Assembly (NCBI GenBank): GCA_963814985.1
Contig: CAWFFV010000009.1
Location: 172,025 to 236,024, forward strand
Direction: 5' to 3'
From: CAWFFV01 sp963814985
GTDB lineage: Bacteria > Chloroflexota > Ktedonobacteria > Ktedonobacterales > Ktedonobacteraceae
DNA length: 64,000 bases
Shown: piece after piece, positions 17,079 to 26,718 of the stretch
Position numbering within the stretch: position 1 is the first letter of the stretch
Layout of the letters: every line of letters begins with the position of its first letter
The notes under the pieces: generated by a model
What the model saw: the letters and a program-made list of their open reading frames with translations, nothing else
Databases searched by the model: none
What the model was told of the DNA's origin: nothing
Position numbers and translations under genes: made by a program

Positions 17079-18605
17079 TTACATCAAGTTCCAGATCGTT
17101 ACCGTAGTCCCTGATGCTGCTGCCAACTGATTGCCGTTTGGCGACCATGCGATGCTATAAACGGGGGCATGCTGTGGGACTGAGAGTAAAGGCGTTTGAT
17201 TGTGTCCTGGATACCAGACAGACAACGTCCCATCATCAGCCCCAACAGCCAGGAAACGCGCGTCGGGAGACCACGCTAGCGTCCGTATGATACCCTGTGC
17301 CGCCTGTAAACGCTGCGGCATATCAACGCATTGCCCATTATTATTCTGCTGTTGACAGGTTAACCCATTCCACAGACGGACCACTCCATCATCGCCTCCA
17401 ACAGCAAGTTGTTGCAGGCCCGCAGGAGCAAAAGCCGCAGTTCGCAGAGGCTGCATCATATCCTGGTAGAATCCATGTATTTCCTGAACGTTGGCAGAGT
17501 CCCACACCCGCACAACACCGCCCTGTGAGGCAGATGCGACGGTTTGACCATCCGCAGCCCAACTTACACCTTCAATGGCTGCCGTATGACGTACAAAGAC
17601 TGCCTGCGCACGATAATTGACGGTATCCCACACGATTGCCCGCGTATCCAGCCCACCAGAAACTACTTGCATCTGGTTGTGCGGTGTCCATGAAAGGCTT
17701 GTTACGTTTGCCCTATGACGATGATTGGCAGGACGGGCAATCATCGCCCCATTCTGCGTATTGAAAAAAGTGACGTTCGTACCCGAGCCAGTAACGATAC
17801 GCTGACCATCAGGTGCCCATGCGAGCGCTCGCACAGAAGCAGGATGTGGAATAGTCTGATGAACAACACCATCAGTTCCCCAAATTAACAATTGCGCATC
17901 GTCAGCTCCGCTTGCCAGCATTTTCCCATCAGCCGACCAGGACACACTCCGTACCACCTGCTGATGCTGTGTAAAAGAAAGGACAGACTGGGCCATTGTG
18001 GGAAGCAGAGGTTTCATCTGGGCCGGGGGCTGCACAATCGTTTGTTTCGGCACTCCATTGGCTTTGGGGGGAGATAGTAAATTAGTCAAGGCACCTGTCG
18101 TCAACGCATGATATGCTGCATAACTGGCACCAGTACCAGCTACTCCTAATACAACACCACCCAAAAGCAAGAATGCACGACGCGGCCATTTGCGCTGCTT
18201 CTTGAGAATGGGCATGATAGCAGACGTGTTTCCTCTTGCCTGCAGAGAAAATCCACCTGAATCTGCGATTGTCCGTGATGAGTGCAAGGTAGAGCCGAGA
18301 GACTGCTGTGGTGCATTGCTCAAAAGGGTGGCAACTGATCCATCTATGACATAGGAGTCCAAAGCCAGCCTTGTCCCTGGCTCAATGCCAGAAGCCACCA
18401 GCGTCGTATTATCTGGCAGGATACGTCCTCCAGAAGCCTGACGTAGCATATACACGAGTTGCTTGCCGAAAAGATCGGTTTGCGGAAGCTTTAGTTCCTC
18501 GACCAGTGCTGGCACAAGTGCACCAACGGGAGCATCTGCAACAATCTCTACAGGTCGCACCGACCCAAATGCATTTTCTTCTATCAATACTTCGATTTTC
18601 TGCAT
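17079..18605 (-). CDS. EsaB/YukD-like ubiquitin-fold protein fused to WD40 propeller
   Basis: A 508-residue protein in three parts. Residues 1-90 resemble the EsaB/YukD ubiquitin-like domain of type VII (Ess) secretion loci. Residues 144-166 form one transmembrane helix after a basic stretch (KKQRKWPRR). Residues about 210-508 hold roughly seven WD40 repeats (for example VRSVSWSADGKMLASGADD and VYSIAWSPNGNQLAAASG). The topology suggests a cytoplasmic ubiquitin-like part and an exterior propeller. No EssC, WXG100 or other secretion gene is next to it. The role is unknown. It is convergent with the prenyl synthase. Confidence 0.8.
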   Translation of the reverse strand: MQKIEVLIEENAFGSVRPVEIVADAPVGALVPALVEELKLPQTDLFGKQLVYMLRQASGGRILPDNTTLVASGIEPGTRLALDSYVIDGSVATLLSNAPQQSLGSTLHSSRTIADSGGFSLQARGNTSAIMPILKKQRKWPRRAFLLLGGVVLGVAGTGASYAAYHALTTGALTNLLSPPKANGVPKQTIVQPPAQMKPLLPTMAQSVLSFTQHQQVVRSVSWSADGKMLASGADDAQLLIWGTDGVVHQTIPHPASVRALAWAPDGQRIVTGSGTNVTFFNTQNGAMIARPANHRHRANVTSLSWTPHNQMQVVSGGLDTRAIVWDTVNYRAQAVFVRHTAAIEGVSWAADGQTVASASQGGVVRVWDSANVQEIHGFYQDMMQPLRTAAFAPAGLQQLAVGGDDGVVRLWNGLTCQQQNNNGQCVDMPQRLQAAQGIIRTLAWSPDARFLAVGADDGTLSVWYPGHNQTPLLSVPQHAPVYSIAWSPNGNQLAAASGTTVTIWNLM

Positions 18606-18846
18606 AGATCTTCCCCTTGTCCCTTTTCGCGCATACAGAATCTCACCAATGACTCGTCTTTCAGCTTTTAGTGTATCATGGCGACTTGTCTTTGCAGAGA
18701 AAATAAGTAAAATAGGCTAGGGCAAAGAGGTTTAGAGAAAACCTTCGTTACTTTACTCATTCGCAAGCAATCAACAAACATAAGAGAATGCCTGACCTTG
18801 TGATATGATTTAGCAGGTAAAACTCAGCATCATAGAGGAGACTTGT

Positions 18847-20622
18847 ATGCAAAAACAGTTGATACTTATGTGTAGCCTATTCATTTTGACACTTGGTTTC
18901 TTTTTACCTGCTACCACATCTGCCAATATTTCTAAAACTACCTCTCTGCAACCCTCCACAACAACACGAGCAGATTTTCCAACTGTTGATCCCAACTATA
19001 TCTATGATCAACTCTTCTTTATGGCAACCCACTTTCAACGACGCGAAGCAGGCTACGACCATAATTTAGCCGTAGGCACCAACGGACATGACGAATTTGC
19101 CAATTATTGGGCACAGGAAATGGTCCGTAATCTGCAAGGCTTTGGCACTCAGGTACGGCGCGATGAATTTACGGCTAGCGGTTGGCGCAACCGCCCAACA
19201 GTAGTTCCCGCCTTTAATGTCGAGGTAAGTGTGCCTGGAGCAACCCACCCGGAGCAGGAGGTGATCATTGGCTGCCACTATGATGGAGAGGCAATCTCAA
19301 CGCAGTCTGCCAATGATGATACCAGCGGATGCGCCATCGAACTAGGCGTGGCAAAAGCACTGGGAAACTACTGGCGAAGTCACCAGGCCTACCCCGCACG
19401 CACCTTACGCTTTGTGATCTTTGACGCCGAAGAGCAAGGTTTGTTAGGCTCATTTCATTACCTGAACAGTACTGTGAATGGCGATGTCAATAATATCATG
19501 GCGATGTTCAACGAAGAACAGAATGGGATTGCTTATCCGTTGCGCTACCTCGGACAAATGGAGAATCCGCTGCTACCATTCTCTATAGATATGTCTCCAC
19601 TTACGAACACTCAACTGTATCCAGCACAAGATAAACTCTCACCCGAACAACGTGAGAAGATCACGAACTTTCGTGCTTTGATGCAACAGGCCGTTCCTGC
19701 TGTTTTTCAGCAATTTCAGGCTCTGGGATATCGAGGGCTGACCTACCATGGAAACAATAAACAGGAGATTGCACAACCAATCTTTACACCCGACCAGATC
19801 AGCAACATCTATCAGGAAGATGACAATTTGGGTGGCAGCGACCAGATTCCATTTACGCTGGCCGGCCTGCCCTGCGCTACTTTCGCGGGAAATTCTACCT
19901 ACTACGATCCCAATCCACCAGCATGGTCCTATCCTTTTGACCAGGCAGAAGATACCATCCAGATGATGAACACATTTGCCCAGGGTAGTTCCAAGAAATC
20001 CAATGCGCTTATGCTAGCACTGGCGCTGCCTGGAATGCTTACTACCTGGATGCTCAATCAACCAACGATCCTTGGACAAACTGCTGCTAACGTGCTACCA
20101 GCCAGAACACCTCTTGCGGCAATCAGTGATCTAGGACAAACACAGGTTGGGCAAAACCTGGTTCTTGATGCAAAAACCTCATTTGATCCGACAGCCACGA
20201 ATATAACTCTTACCTACTCCTGGAACTTTGGTGATGGCTCCAAAGCCAGTGGTGTAACCGTCAATCACACTTATACATCAGCAGGAAACTACACATTAAC
20301 GCTGACAGTCAGTTCAGCAGTAGGAACGTACCATGTGAACAAGACTATCACGGTTGCGACATCAACCACAGTGTATCAAAATCCTTATGAAAGAGACCAA
20401 CAAGATGGTCGCCCACCAAATAATCCGCAAGTCGTACTCCCAACTCCGGACGACACCCTATCCGATAAAGTTATTAGCTCACCTGTTTCGGTGCCTACAT
20501 CAGCAGGCCCTCATCCGGCTATCGAAACACCAGGAGTGCCTCTAGCACTGCTTCTAGGGGGTAGCATAGCAGTACTTGGAGGAATAGGCCTTATGATTAT
20601 CTTACGAAGACGGCGAGCGTAA
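18847..20622 (+). CDS. Secreted M28-family metallopeptidase with PKD domain
   Basis: A 591-residue protein with a signal peptide (1-26), an M28 aminopeptidase-like domain (about 45-370), a PKD/Ig-like domain (about 425-505, WNFGDGSKASGVTVNHTY) and a C-terminal helix plus RRRR (about 565-591), so it is probably cell-surface anchored. Zinc ligands are visible at His144 (GCHYDG), Asp157/158 (NDDTSG) and Glu195/Glu196 (DAEEQG). The last M28 motif, usually SDHxxF, reads SDQIPF at 331-336, so a ligand His is replaced by Gln. The start has GAGGAG 6 bases upstream. Confidence 0.85.
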   Translation: MQKQLILMCSLFILTLGFFLPATTSANISKTTSLQPSTTTRADFPTVDPNYIYDQLFFMATHFQRREAGYDHNLAVGTNGHDEFANYWAQEMVRNLQGFGTQVRRDEFTASGWRNRPTVVPAFNVEVSVPGATHPEQEVIIGCHYDGEAISTQSANDDTSGCAIELGVAKALGNYWRSHQAYPARTLRFVIFDAEEQGLLGSFHYLNSTVNGDVNNIMAMFNEEQNGIAYPLRYLGQMENPLLPFSIDMSPLTNTQLYPAQDKLSPEQREKITNFRALMQQAVPAVFQQFQALGYRGLTYHGNNKQEIAQPIFTPDQISNIYQEDDNLGGSDQIPFTLAGLPCATFAGNSTYYDPNPPAWSYPFDQAEDTIQMMNTFAQGSSKKSNALMLALALPGMLTTWMLNQPTILGQTAANVLPARTPLAAISDLGQTQVGQNLVLDAKTSFDPTATNITLTYSWNFGDGSKASGVTVNHTYTSAGNYTLTLTVSSAVGTYHVNKTITVATSTTVYQNPYERDQQDGRPPNNPQVVLPTPDDTLSDKVISSPVSVPTSAGPHPAIETPGVPLALLLGGSIAVLGGIGLMIILRRRRA

Positions 20623-20729
20623 CCAGATAGATAAAACTTGACGGCACTCGCATAATAAACTTAGGGGAATCTTACGGATCACCCCCATCATCACCCTGCG
20701 CAATGAACGCACTGACTTGGAGACAAACT

Positions 20730-22382
20730 ATGACACAACCAATCTACGTAATTGGACATAAAAACTCTGATATGGACTCTGTTGCTTCAGCCTATGCTTA
20801 TGCACGGTTGCTACAGCTACAAGGAGAAGAACAGGCTATTTCCGCAAGAAATGGCGAACTCAAATCGGAAATACGCTTTGTTCTGGAGCGCTTTCAGGTT
20901 GAACCACCGGAGGCACTGGAAGATGTGTATCTCCAGGTCCGTGATGTGATGCGCCGTGGTGTCATTTCAACACATATTCATCAGTCACTTTTAGAAGCCG
21001 GTCAACTGTTGCAAGAACATAACCGTCGCTCAATGCCCGTAGTAGACTCAGAAAATAAGGTACATGGGATTATCGCTAATGAGGATTTTGCCAAACTGTT
21101 CTTTAACGATCTCGACCCACGAGCGGTCAATCGCATTCCCTTGCACCGTGAAAATCTGGTAAGGGTGCTCAAAGGCAGGATTCTGGTAGAGGGACGCCGC
21201 CCGTTAGGAAATCGCGTCCTGGTGGGTGCGATGGAGGCCGAGACAATGGCAGACTACATTGAGCCAGGCTGCCTCGTCGTACTCGGTGACCGCGAAAATG
21301 CACAACTTACGGCGATTGAAAAAGGAGCTGCGGTCATTGTAGTGACCGGTGATTTATTAGTCTCCGAGCGAACGCTGACCGCCGCACGAAAACATGGGGT
21401 GATGGTCATCAGCACAGGACATCATACCTTCACCACAGTACGTCTTATCAACTTGAGTATAAGCGTACAAGATATCATGAATCGCGAGTTTAGCTTCTGC
21501 CACCCCGATGATCATATGAGCGAGGTACAGTCAGCCCTGGCCCGTCGTCGCTCAATGCCTGTCGTCGATGCTGAAGGAAAACTCATTGGCTACCTCTCAC
21601 GTACCGATCTGATCAAGGCACACCCGAAACGTGTAGTTCTGGTAGATCACAATGAGCAGTCACAGGCCGTCGATGGGATTGAAGAGGCTGAAGTACTGGG
21701 CATTATCGATCATCATCGTATTGCTGACGTTCATACCAATAAACCCATTATGTTCCGTGCTGATCCTGTGGGCTGTACAGGAACGATTATTGTGGGGCTA
21801 TACCACGAAGCAGGTGTGCCTCTTCCTCGCGATGTGGCCGGGTTATTATTGGCAGGATTGCTCTATGACACACTTATTCTACGTTCTCCTACCTGTACAG
21901 CACGGGATGAGCGTGTGGCAGCCGAGCTTGCTGCTATTACAGGAGAAGATATTGAGCAATTCGGTCAAGAGATTTTCGCTGCTGCTGCTGCCGATCTCAA
22001 CACAAAATCGACAGAGGAGCTTATCACCTCCGATTTCAAAGAGTTTACAGTACACGATATCAAGTTTGCCATTGGCACGGTTGAAACGGCCAGTCCGGCC
22101 ACCATTGAGAAACGTACACCAGAGTTGCTCTCAACCATGCAGCACATCACACAAGAACGTGCCTATACATCATTTTTATTCATGATCGTCGATATCATCA
22201 ATATGCGCTGCCGCTTACTTGTTTCTGGTGCAGAACAGACGGTTGCAGAAGTATTAGGCGTTCCACTTGAATACGATGGCCACACAGCTATAGTGGAAGG
22301 ATTGGTTTCACGTAAGAAACAACTGGTGCCTTTGCTCTCACGTATCCAGGCTGGACTACCTGGTAAAACAGGTGTTATGTAA
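20730..22382 (+). CDS. ppaC: Manganese-dependent inorganic pyrophosphatase with CBS/DRTGG regulatory insert
   Basis: A 550-residue family II (DHH) pyrophosphatase. The N-terminal DHH motif GHKNSDMDS is at residues 9-17, later metal motifs are VDHNE and IDHHRIAD, and a DHHA2 domain is at the C terminus. Between the halves lie two CBS domains and a DRTGG domain (about 65-310), as in the nucleotide-regulated CBS-PPases. Adenine nucleotides probably control it. ATG 20730 is chosen because GGAG lies 7 bases upstream; the open frame starts at 20703. The next gene is a membrane pyrophosphatase, so two PPi-hydrolysing enzymes lie side by side. Confidence 0.9.
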   Translation: MTQPIYVIGHKNSDMDSVASAYAYARLLQLQGEEQAISARNGELKSEIRFVLERFQVEPPEALEDVYLQVRDVMRRGVISTHIHQSLLEAGQLLQEHNRRSMPVVDSENKVHGIIANEDFAKLFFNDLDPRAVNRIPLHRENLVRVLKGRILVEGRRPLGNRVLVGAMEAETMADYIEPGCLVVLGDRENAQLTAIEKGAAVIVVTGDLLVSERTLTAARKHGVMVISTGHHTFTTVRLINLSISVQDIMNREFSFCHPDDHMSEVQSALARRRSMPVVDAEGKLIGYLSRTDLIKAHPKRVVLVDHNEQSQAVDGIEEAEVLGIIDHHRIADVHTNKPIMFRADPVGCTGTIIVGLYHEAGVPLPRDVAGLLLAGLLYDTLILRSPTCTARDERVAAELAAITGEDIEQFGQEIFAAAAADLNTKSTEELITSDFKEFTVHDIKFAIGTVETASPATIEKRTPELLSTMQHITQERAYTSFLFMIVDIINMRCRLLVSGAEQTVAEVLGVPLEYDGHTAIVEGLVSRKKQLVPLLSRIQAGLPGKTGVM

Positions 22383-22429
22383 TATTGGTGCACAAAAAAT
22401 TACCGAATTCAGCCATTTAGAGCAGGGGA

Positions 22430-22559
22430 GTGTCAAATGGGTGCCCATCAGATTTTTGCAAAGGCTAAGCAGTGAGCACAACAGCTTTTTAGCTTGTTTC
22501 ATCTGCTACGCTTGCAATTGTAGAGCTTTGTAAAAATTTGATGGACACCAGTGTCAAAT
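22430..22559. mobile_element. MITE-like element with 9-bp target duplication
   Basis: GTGTCAAAT occurs at 22430-22438 and again at 22551-22559 as direct repeats. Between them (22439-22550, 112 bp) are terminal inverted repeats: 22440-22463 and 22526-22549 match at 21 of 24 positions, including CCATCA and ATTTTT blocks. No coding capacity is present. This is the pattern of a non-autonomous insertion with target duplication. It lies in the 346-base gap before the H+-PPase gene. Confidence 0.6.
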
Positions 22560-22566
22560 AATACAC

Positions 22567-22596
22567 TTGTCATAGAACACGCGCTTGTGTTACACT
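22567..22596 (+). promoter_or_regulatory. Candidate promoter of H+-pyrophosphatase gene
   Basis: TTGTCA (22567-22572) and TACACT (22591-22596) have an 18-bp spacer and begin 8 bp past the MITE-like element. The leader to the GTG start would be about 125 bases. The placement suggests that the insertion replaced or moved upstream control sequence. Confidence 0.4.
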
Positions 22597-22728
22597 TAAG
22601 TGCGACTTAGATGCGCCTTGTAGAGGTATTTCTTGCCAGTACCTCTGCTGCGGTTTCATCACGATGTACCACAGCGGTCAAAGCTGACCGACGCATTCTT
22701 CTTCAGCCTTAAGGAGGACGTTTCTATC

Positions 22729-24991
22729 GTGAGCAACTATATCTGGGTTCCCATCGGCGTAGGCTTTCTTGCGATCCTGTTTGCAGCCTATCTCGCGAAC
22801 TATGTTCTACGCAAAGATACTGGCACTCCTGCAATGCAGAAAGTCGCAGATGCCATATTCAAGGGCGCAATGGCATTCCTCAAACGCCAGTACCGTACAA
22901 TTGCCATTCTTTCCATTTTCGCTGCGGTCATTGTCGCCCTGGTACTTTTCCTGCTCAGCAAGGGAGATCAGGCAACCCGACTTGACCTGGCCTGGCGTAC
23001 GGCTCTCGCCTTCCTGGTCGGCGCAACTTGTTCTGGCGTATCCGGTTTCATCGGCATGTATGTTGCAGTGAAATCTAACAGTCGTACAGCCAGTGCGGCA
23101 ACACGAAGTCTTGGTGAAGCACTGATGGTCTCGCTGCGCGGTGGTGCTGTCTCAGGCTTCCTGGTTGTTGCGCTCTCTCTCCTTGGAGTCTCGTTAATCT
23201 TCTGGAGCTACAGCATTGGTAACACCATCGATAAGATTCCCTCTCTCATCGTTGGTTTTGGCTTTGGTGCCAGCTTTGTGGCCCTCTTTGCACAGTTGGG
23301 TGGTGGTATCTACACCAAAGCCGCTGATGTGGGTGCTGATCTCGTTGGGAAGGTCGAAGCGAACATCCCTGAAGATGACCCACGCAACCCTGCGGTTATT
23401 GCTGACCTTGTTGGTGATAATGTGGGTGACTGTGCTGGTCGTGGCGCTGACCTCTTCGAGTCCACTGCCGCTGAAAATATCGGTGCGATGATTTCTCGGT
23501 GTCACGCTTTTCCTCGCTACAAAAAATCCTGGTTGGATTCTCTTCCCGCTCGTCGTACGTGCATTTGGTCTGATTGCTTCAGCAATTGGCTTGCTCTACA
23601 TCCGTCCATCCGTCGTCACCGAACCCGACAAGGCTGCGGGCCGAGATCCAGGTGAAATTGCCATGAAACAACTTAACATTGGCTACTTCATCACCTGTGG
23701 CATCTCTATTATCGGTGTTTTCCTGGGAAGCTACCTCCTGCTCAATGGCGCGAATGTGACAGGGCGTAATGGTATTGCACCTTGGATCTGGTTTGGTATG
23801 GCCGGTACAGTTGGCATCTTGCTCAGTATCGCCTTTGTGTATATCACACAATATTATACGGCTGGCACATGGCGTCCCGTCCGTGAAATTGCCGCAGCAA
23901 CCCTGACTGGCTCTGCCACGACGATTATCACAGGTATCGCAGTGGCCTTCGAATGTACTGCACTACCAGTACTGGCGATTTGTGCAGCATTGGGCCTTTC
24001 CTTCTTCCTGGGCAGTCAGGTGATTATTGTCATTCCTAAAAGTATCAATCCTGGCGTCATCAACGCTGGTGGTATCTTTGGAACTGCGGTTGCTACCATG
24101 GGTATGTTGATGAGTTGTGCATATATCCTCGCTATGGATACCTTTGGTCCTATCACCGACAATGCTGGTGGCATCACCGAAATGGGTGGTGAGGCCGAAT
24201 CCGTACGTGATATCACCGACGCCCTCGATGGCGTAGGCAACACCACCAAGGCACTCACTAAAGGTTATGGTATCGGTTCAGCAGCACTCGCCGCCTTCTT
24301 GCTCTTTAGTGCTTACCTGGATGTGCTCTTCTCCTACAAGCATGATCCATCAGTCTACCGCGTGGACCTGGCCGATATCTCTGTGTTCGTCGCTGCTTTG
24401 ATCGGGCTGACGTTGATCTTCTTCTTCAGTGCCCTGGCAATCCGCGCCGTGGGTGCTGCCGCCAAGCGCATGATCGAAGAGGTACGCCGCCAGTTCCGTG
24501 AGAATCCCAAGATCATGGCTGAGCGTGTTGAGGATCGTGTTGATCCTGATTATGCTCGTTGCGTAGACATCAGCACACGCGGTGCCTTACGTGCGATGAT
24601 TCTCCCAGGTATCGTAGCAGTCCTCACACCTATTGCCGTCGGTACGATTCTGGGAACTCAAGCGGCCGCTGGCATGCTGATGGTCGGCACGATGGGTGGT
24701 ATCGTCCTCGCTCTGTTCCTCAACAACGGCGGTGGCGCATGGGACAATGCTAAGAAGTATATCGAGGCCGGGTACCTGCGCGTGAATGCTGATGGTGAGA
24801 TGGTTGATCGCCTTGATCCCAATGGCACGGTTATGGGCAAGAAGAGTGAGCCACACAAAGCCAGTGTGGTTGGTGACACTGTCGGTGATCCGTTCAAGGA
24901 TACCGCTGGTCCCTCACTCCACGTGCTCATCAAGTTGCTCAGCACCATTACGTTAGTACTCGCTCCCTTATATGTGTTCTTACATCCTTAA
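22729..24991 (+). pseudogene. hppA: Membrane H+-translocating pyrophosphatase, one-base frameshift
   Basis: A polytopic proton pump driven by PPi hydrolysis, about 753 residues if joined. GTG 22729 follows AAGGAGG. The substrate-site motif DVGADLVGK is intact, and the C-terminal DTVGDPFKDTAGPS is complete. The GNTTKA segment with Lys at the family's K+-switch position suggests the K+-independent type. One extra T in the TTT at 23492-23494 breaks the frame: removing it joins ENIGAMI to LGVTLFLATKNPGW. The second frame is open to 24991. Since everything else is conserved, a consensus error or a very recent mutation is likely. It lies next to a soluble pyrophosphatase. Confidence 0.85.
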
Positions 24992-25011
24992 GTTCGTCAA
25001 AGAAGTACAAG

Positions 25012-25049
25012 AAAAAGCTCCCAGTCTTTCACATGACTGGGAGCTTTTT
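25012..25049. terminator. Strong terminator after H+-pyrophosphatase gene
   Basis: A 15-bp perfect stem (AAAAAGCTCCCAGTC at 25012-25026 and its complement at 25035-25049) with an 8-base loop ends in TTTTTC. It can act in both directions. The following 150 bases are AT-rich leader without a gene. Confidence 0.85.
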
Positions 25050-25197
25050 CTTAAAGTGATATTCATCTATTTATTTCAATATTTTCTACTTTGTTCTCAT
25101 CATAGTAAAAATTTCCTATGTACATTATAACATATATATGCGATAATATTTTCAGTGGCAAAAAATCTATAAATCGCAAGAAAAAGGATAAGAAAAA

Positions 25198-26271
25198 ATG
25201 TTGTATCCACACAATTTTCGGTATGCTTCAACTAGATTTGCTATCACCACCCTGATAGTGATAACGCTGTGTATGCTCCTGACAGGATGTAGCACCGTTA
25301 CAATGAGTACTACACCTTGTGACAATTGTGCGGTAGGTTCGGGCACACAAGGCGTCCAGGTCTTTGTACAGCCTGATGCAGGCGATCAAGTTATCACCAA
25401 TGCTATTGCTGAAGCCGAGAAATCCGTCTGGGTAAAGATGTATCTCTTAACTGATAAGCACATTATTCAAGCACTGGAAGAAGCTGCACATCGTGGTCTC
25501 GATGTACAAGTGATGCTTGAAATGCATCCGTTTGGAGGAGGTGGTAGCTCACCAACAGAAACACTTGATCGTTTGAGGGCAGCAGGCGTCAACGCGCAAC
25601 CCAGCAGCCCGGATTTCGCCTTGACACACGAAAAAAGTATGGTGATCGATGGTAACACGGCCTACATCATGACCTGTAACTTTACGCTCTCAGCCCTTGG
25701 TGAGGGCAACCACTTGAAAAATCGTGAATATGGCATCATTGACAGCAACCCACAAGATGTTCAGGCTGTCGTCAACATCTTTAACGCCGACTGGAGCCGT
25801 ACACCAGCTCAATTCAATAATCCTAATCTTGTTGTCAGTCCCATTAATTCTCGTAACACATTTATTACATTAATCAATAATGCTCATAACTCACTCCTGA
25901 TTGAAGCTGAATTAATGAATGACGATGCTATCGAACAGGCCCTTGTTTATGCAGTCAAACGAGGCATCCATGTCCAGGTTATTCTCCCTGCTCCAAGTAG
26001 TTCATCCGATGGAGGGACTGGAGATAGCGCCAGTGCTGGTATTACAATCATCAAGAATGGTGGAGTACAGGTAAAAATGTCTACGCAACTTTATATGCAT
26101 GCAAAAATTTTTGTGGTTGATGGACAAAAAGCTTTCGTGGGATCTGTGAATATCTCAACGGCTTCGCTGGATAGCAATCGTGAACTGGGTATCATTGTCT
26201 CTGACCAGAATGTGCTGGCTACATTACAGCAGACCTTCCAACAAGATTGGTCAGATTCATATGCCGCATAG
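25198..26271 (+). CDS. Phospholipase D-like lipoprotein
   Basis: A 357-residue protein with a lipobox (LLTGC, Cys31) and two HKD motifs: HEKSMVIDG (His144, Lys146, Asp151) and HAKIFVVDG (His301, Lys303, Asp308). Two HKD half-sites form one active site in phospholipase D, cardiolipin synthase and some nucleases. The lipid anchor places it outside the cell membrane. It is likely a phospholipase or transphosphatidylase; nuclease activity is possible. A Ser/Gly-rich linker precedes the second motif region. AAAAAGGA lies about 10 bases before the ATG. Confidence 0.85.
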   Translation: MLYPHNFRYASTRFAITTLIVITLCMLLTGCSTVTMSTTPCDNCAVGSGTQGVQVFVQPDAGDQVITNAIAEAEKSVWVKMYLLTDKHIIQALEEAAHRGLDVQVMLEMHPFGGGGSSPTETLDRLRAAGVNAQPSSPDFALTHEKSMVIDGNTAYIMTCNFTLSALGEGNHLKNREYGIIDSNPQDVQAVVNIFNADWSRTPAQFNNPNLVVSPINSRNTFITLINNAHNSLLIEAELMNDDAIEQALVYAVKRGIHVQVILPAPSSSSDGGTGDSASAGITIIKNGGVQVKMSTQLYMHAKIFVVDGQKAFVGSVNISTASLDSNRELGIIVSDQNVLATLQQTFQQDWSDSYAA

Positions 26272-26377
26272 AGGACGAACTTCACTTTGAATCGCCTGTT
26301 GAGAGAGAACAAAATACTACCTGCTAAGATCAACTTGCATGATATGGTACGATACAAGGAAAAAGAAAGGCTGTTCT

Positions 26378-26665
26378 ATGGTAACAGAGGTTGCAACATT
26401 TACAGCGGTCTCAGGAAAAGAGGATGAACTGGGACAGGCTATCATTAAAGGTCTGAAGGTTATCCGTCAACATCCAGAGTGTATCTCAGCGCATGCTACA
26501 CGTTGTATCGAACAAGCAGGTCGCTATATGCTGACAGTTGTGTGGACATCACATGATGCACATACGGTCGACTTCCGGGGTGGACCACTTTTTCCACAGT
26601 GGCGCGGTCATATCAGTGGACTTTTTGAGGATTCACCAGAGGTTTTCCACTATCACGCCTTCTAA
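26378..26665 (+). CDS. Antibiotic biosynthesis monooxygenase (ABM) domain protein
   Basis: A 95-residue single ABM-type ferredoxin-like domain (VTEVATFTAVSGKEDELGQA at the start, then a YMLTVVWTSHDAH strand-helix turn). Such small dimeric proteins are quinol or flavin-free monooxygenases or stress proteins; the substrate is unknown. ATG 26378 has AAAGG 8 bases upstream, whereas the longer frame from 26339 lacks one. It is 53 bases upstream of the DNA ligase gene on the same strand and may share its transcript. Confidence 0.75.
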   Translation: MVTEVATFTAVSGKEDELGQAIIKGLKVIRQHPECISAHATRCIEQAGRYMLTVVWTSHDAHTVDFRGGPLFPQWRGHISGLFEDSPEVFHYHAF

Positions 26666-26718
26666 AAAGAAGAGTATAGTAACACTGAAAAGACGAAAAT
26701 CTGGCAGGAGAACGAAAA

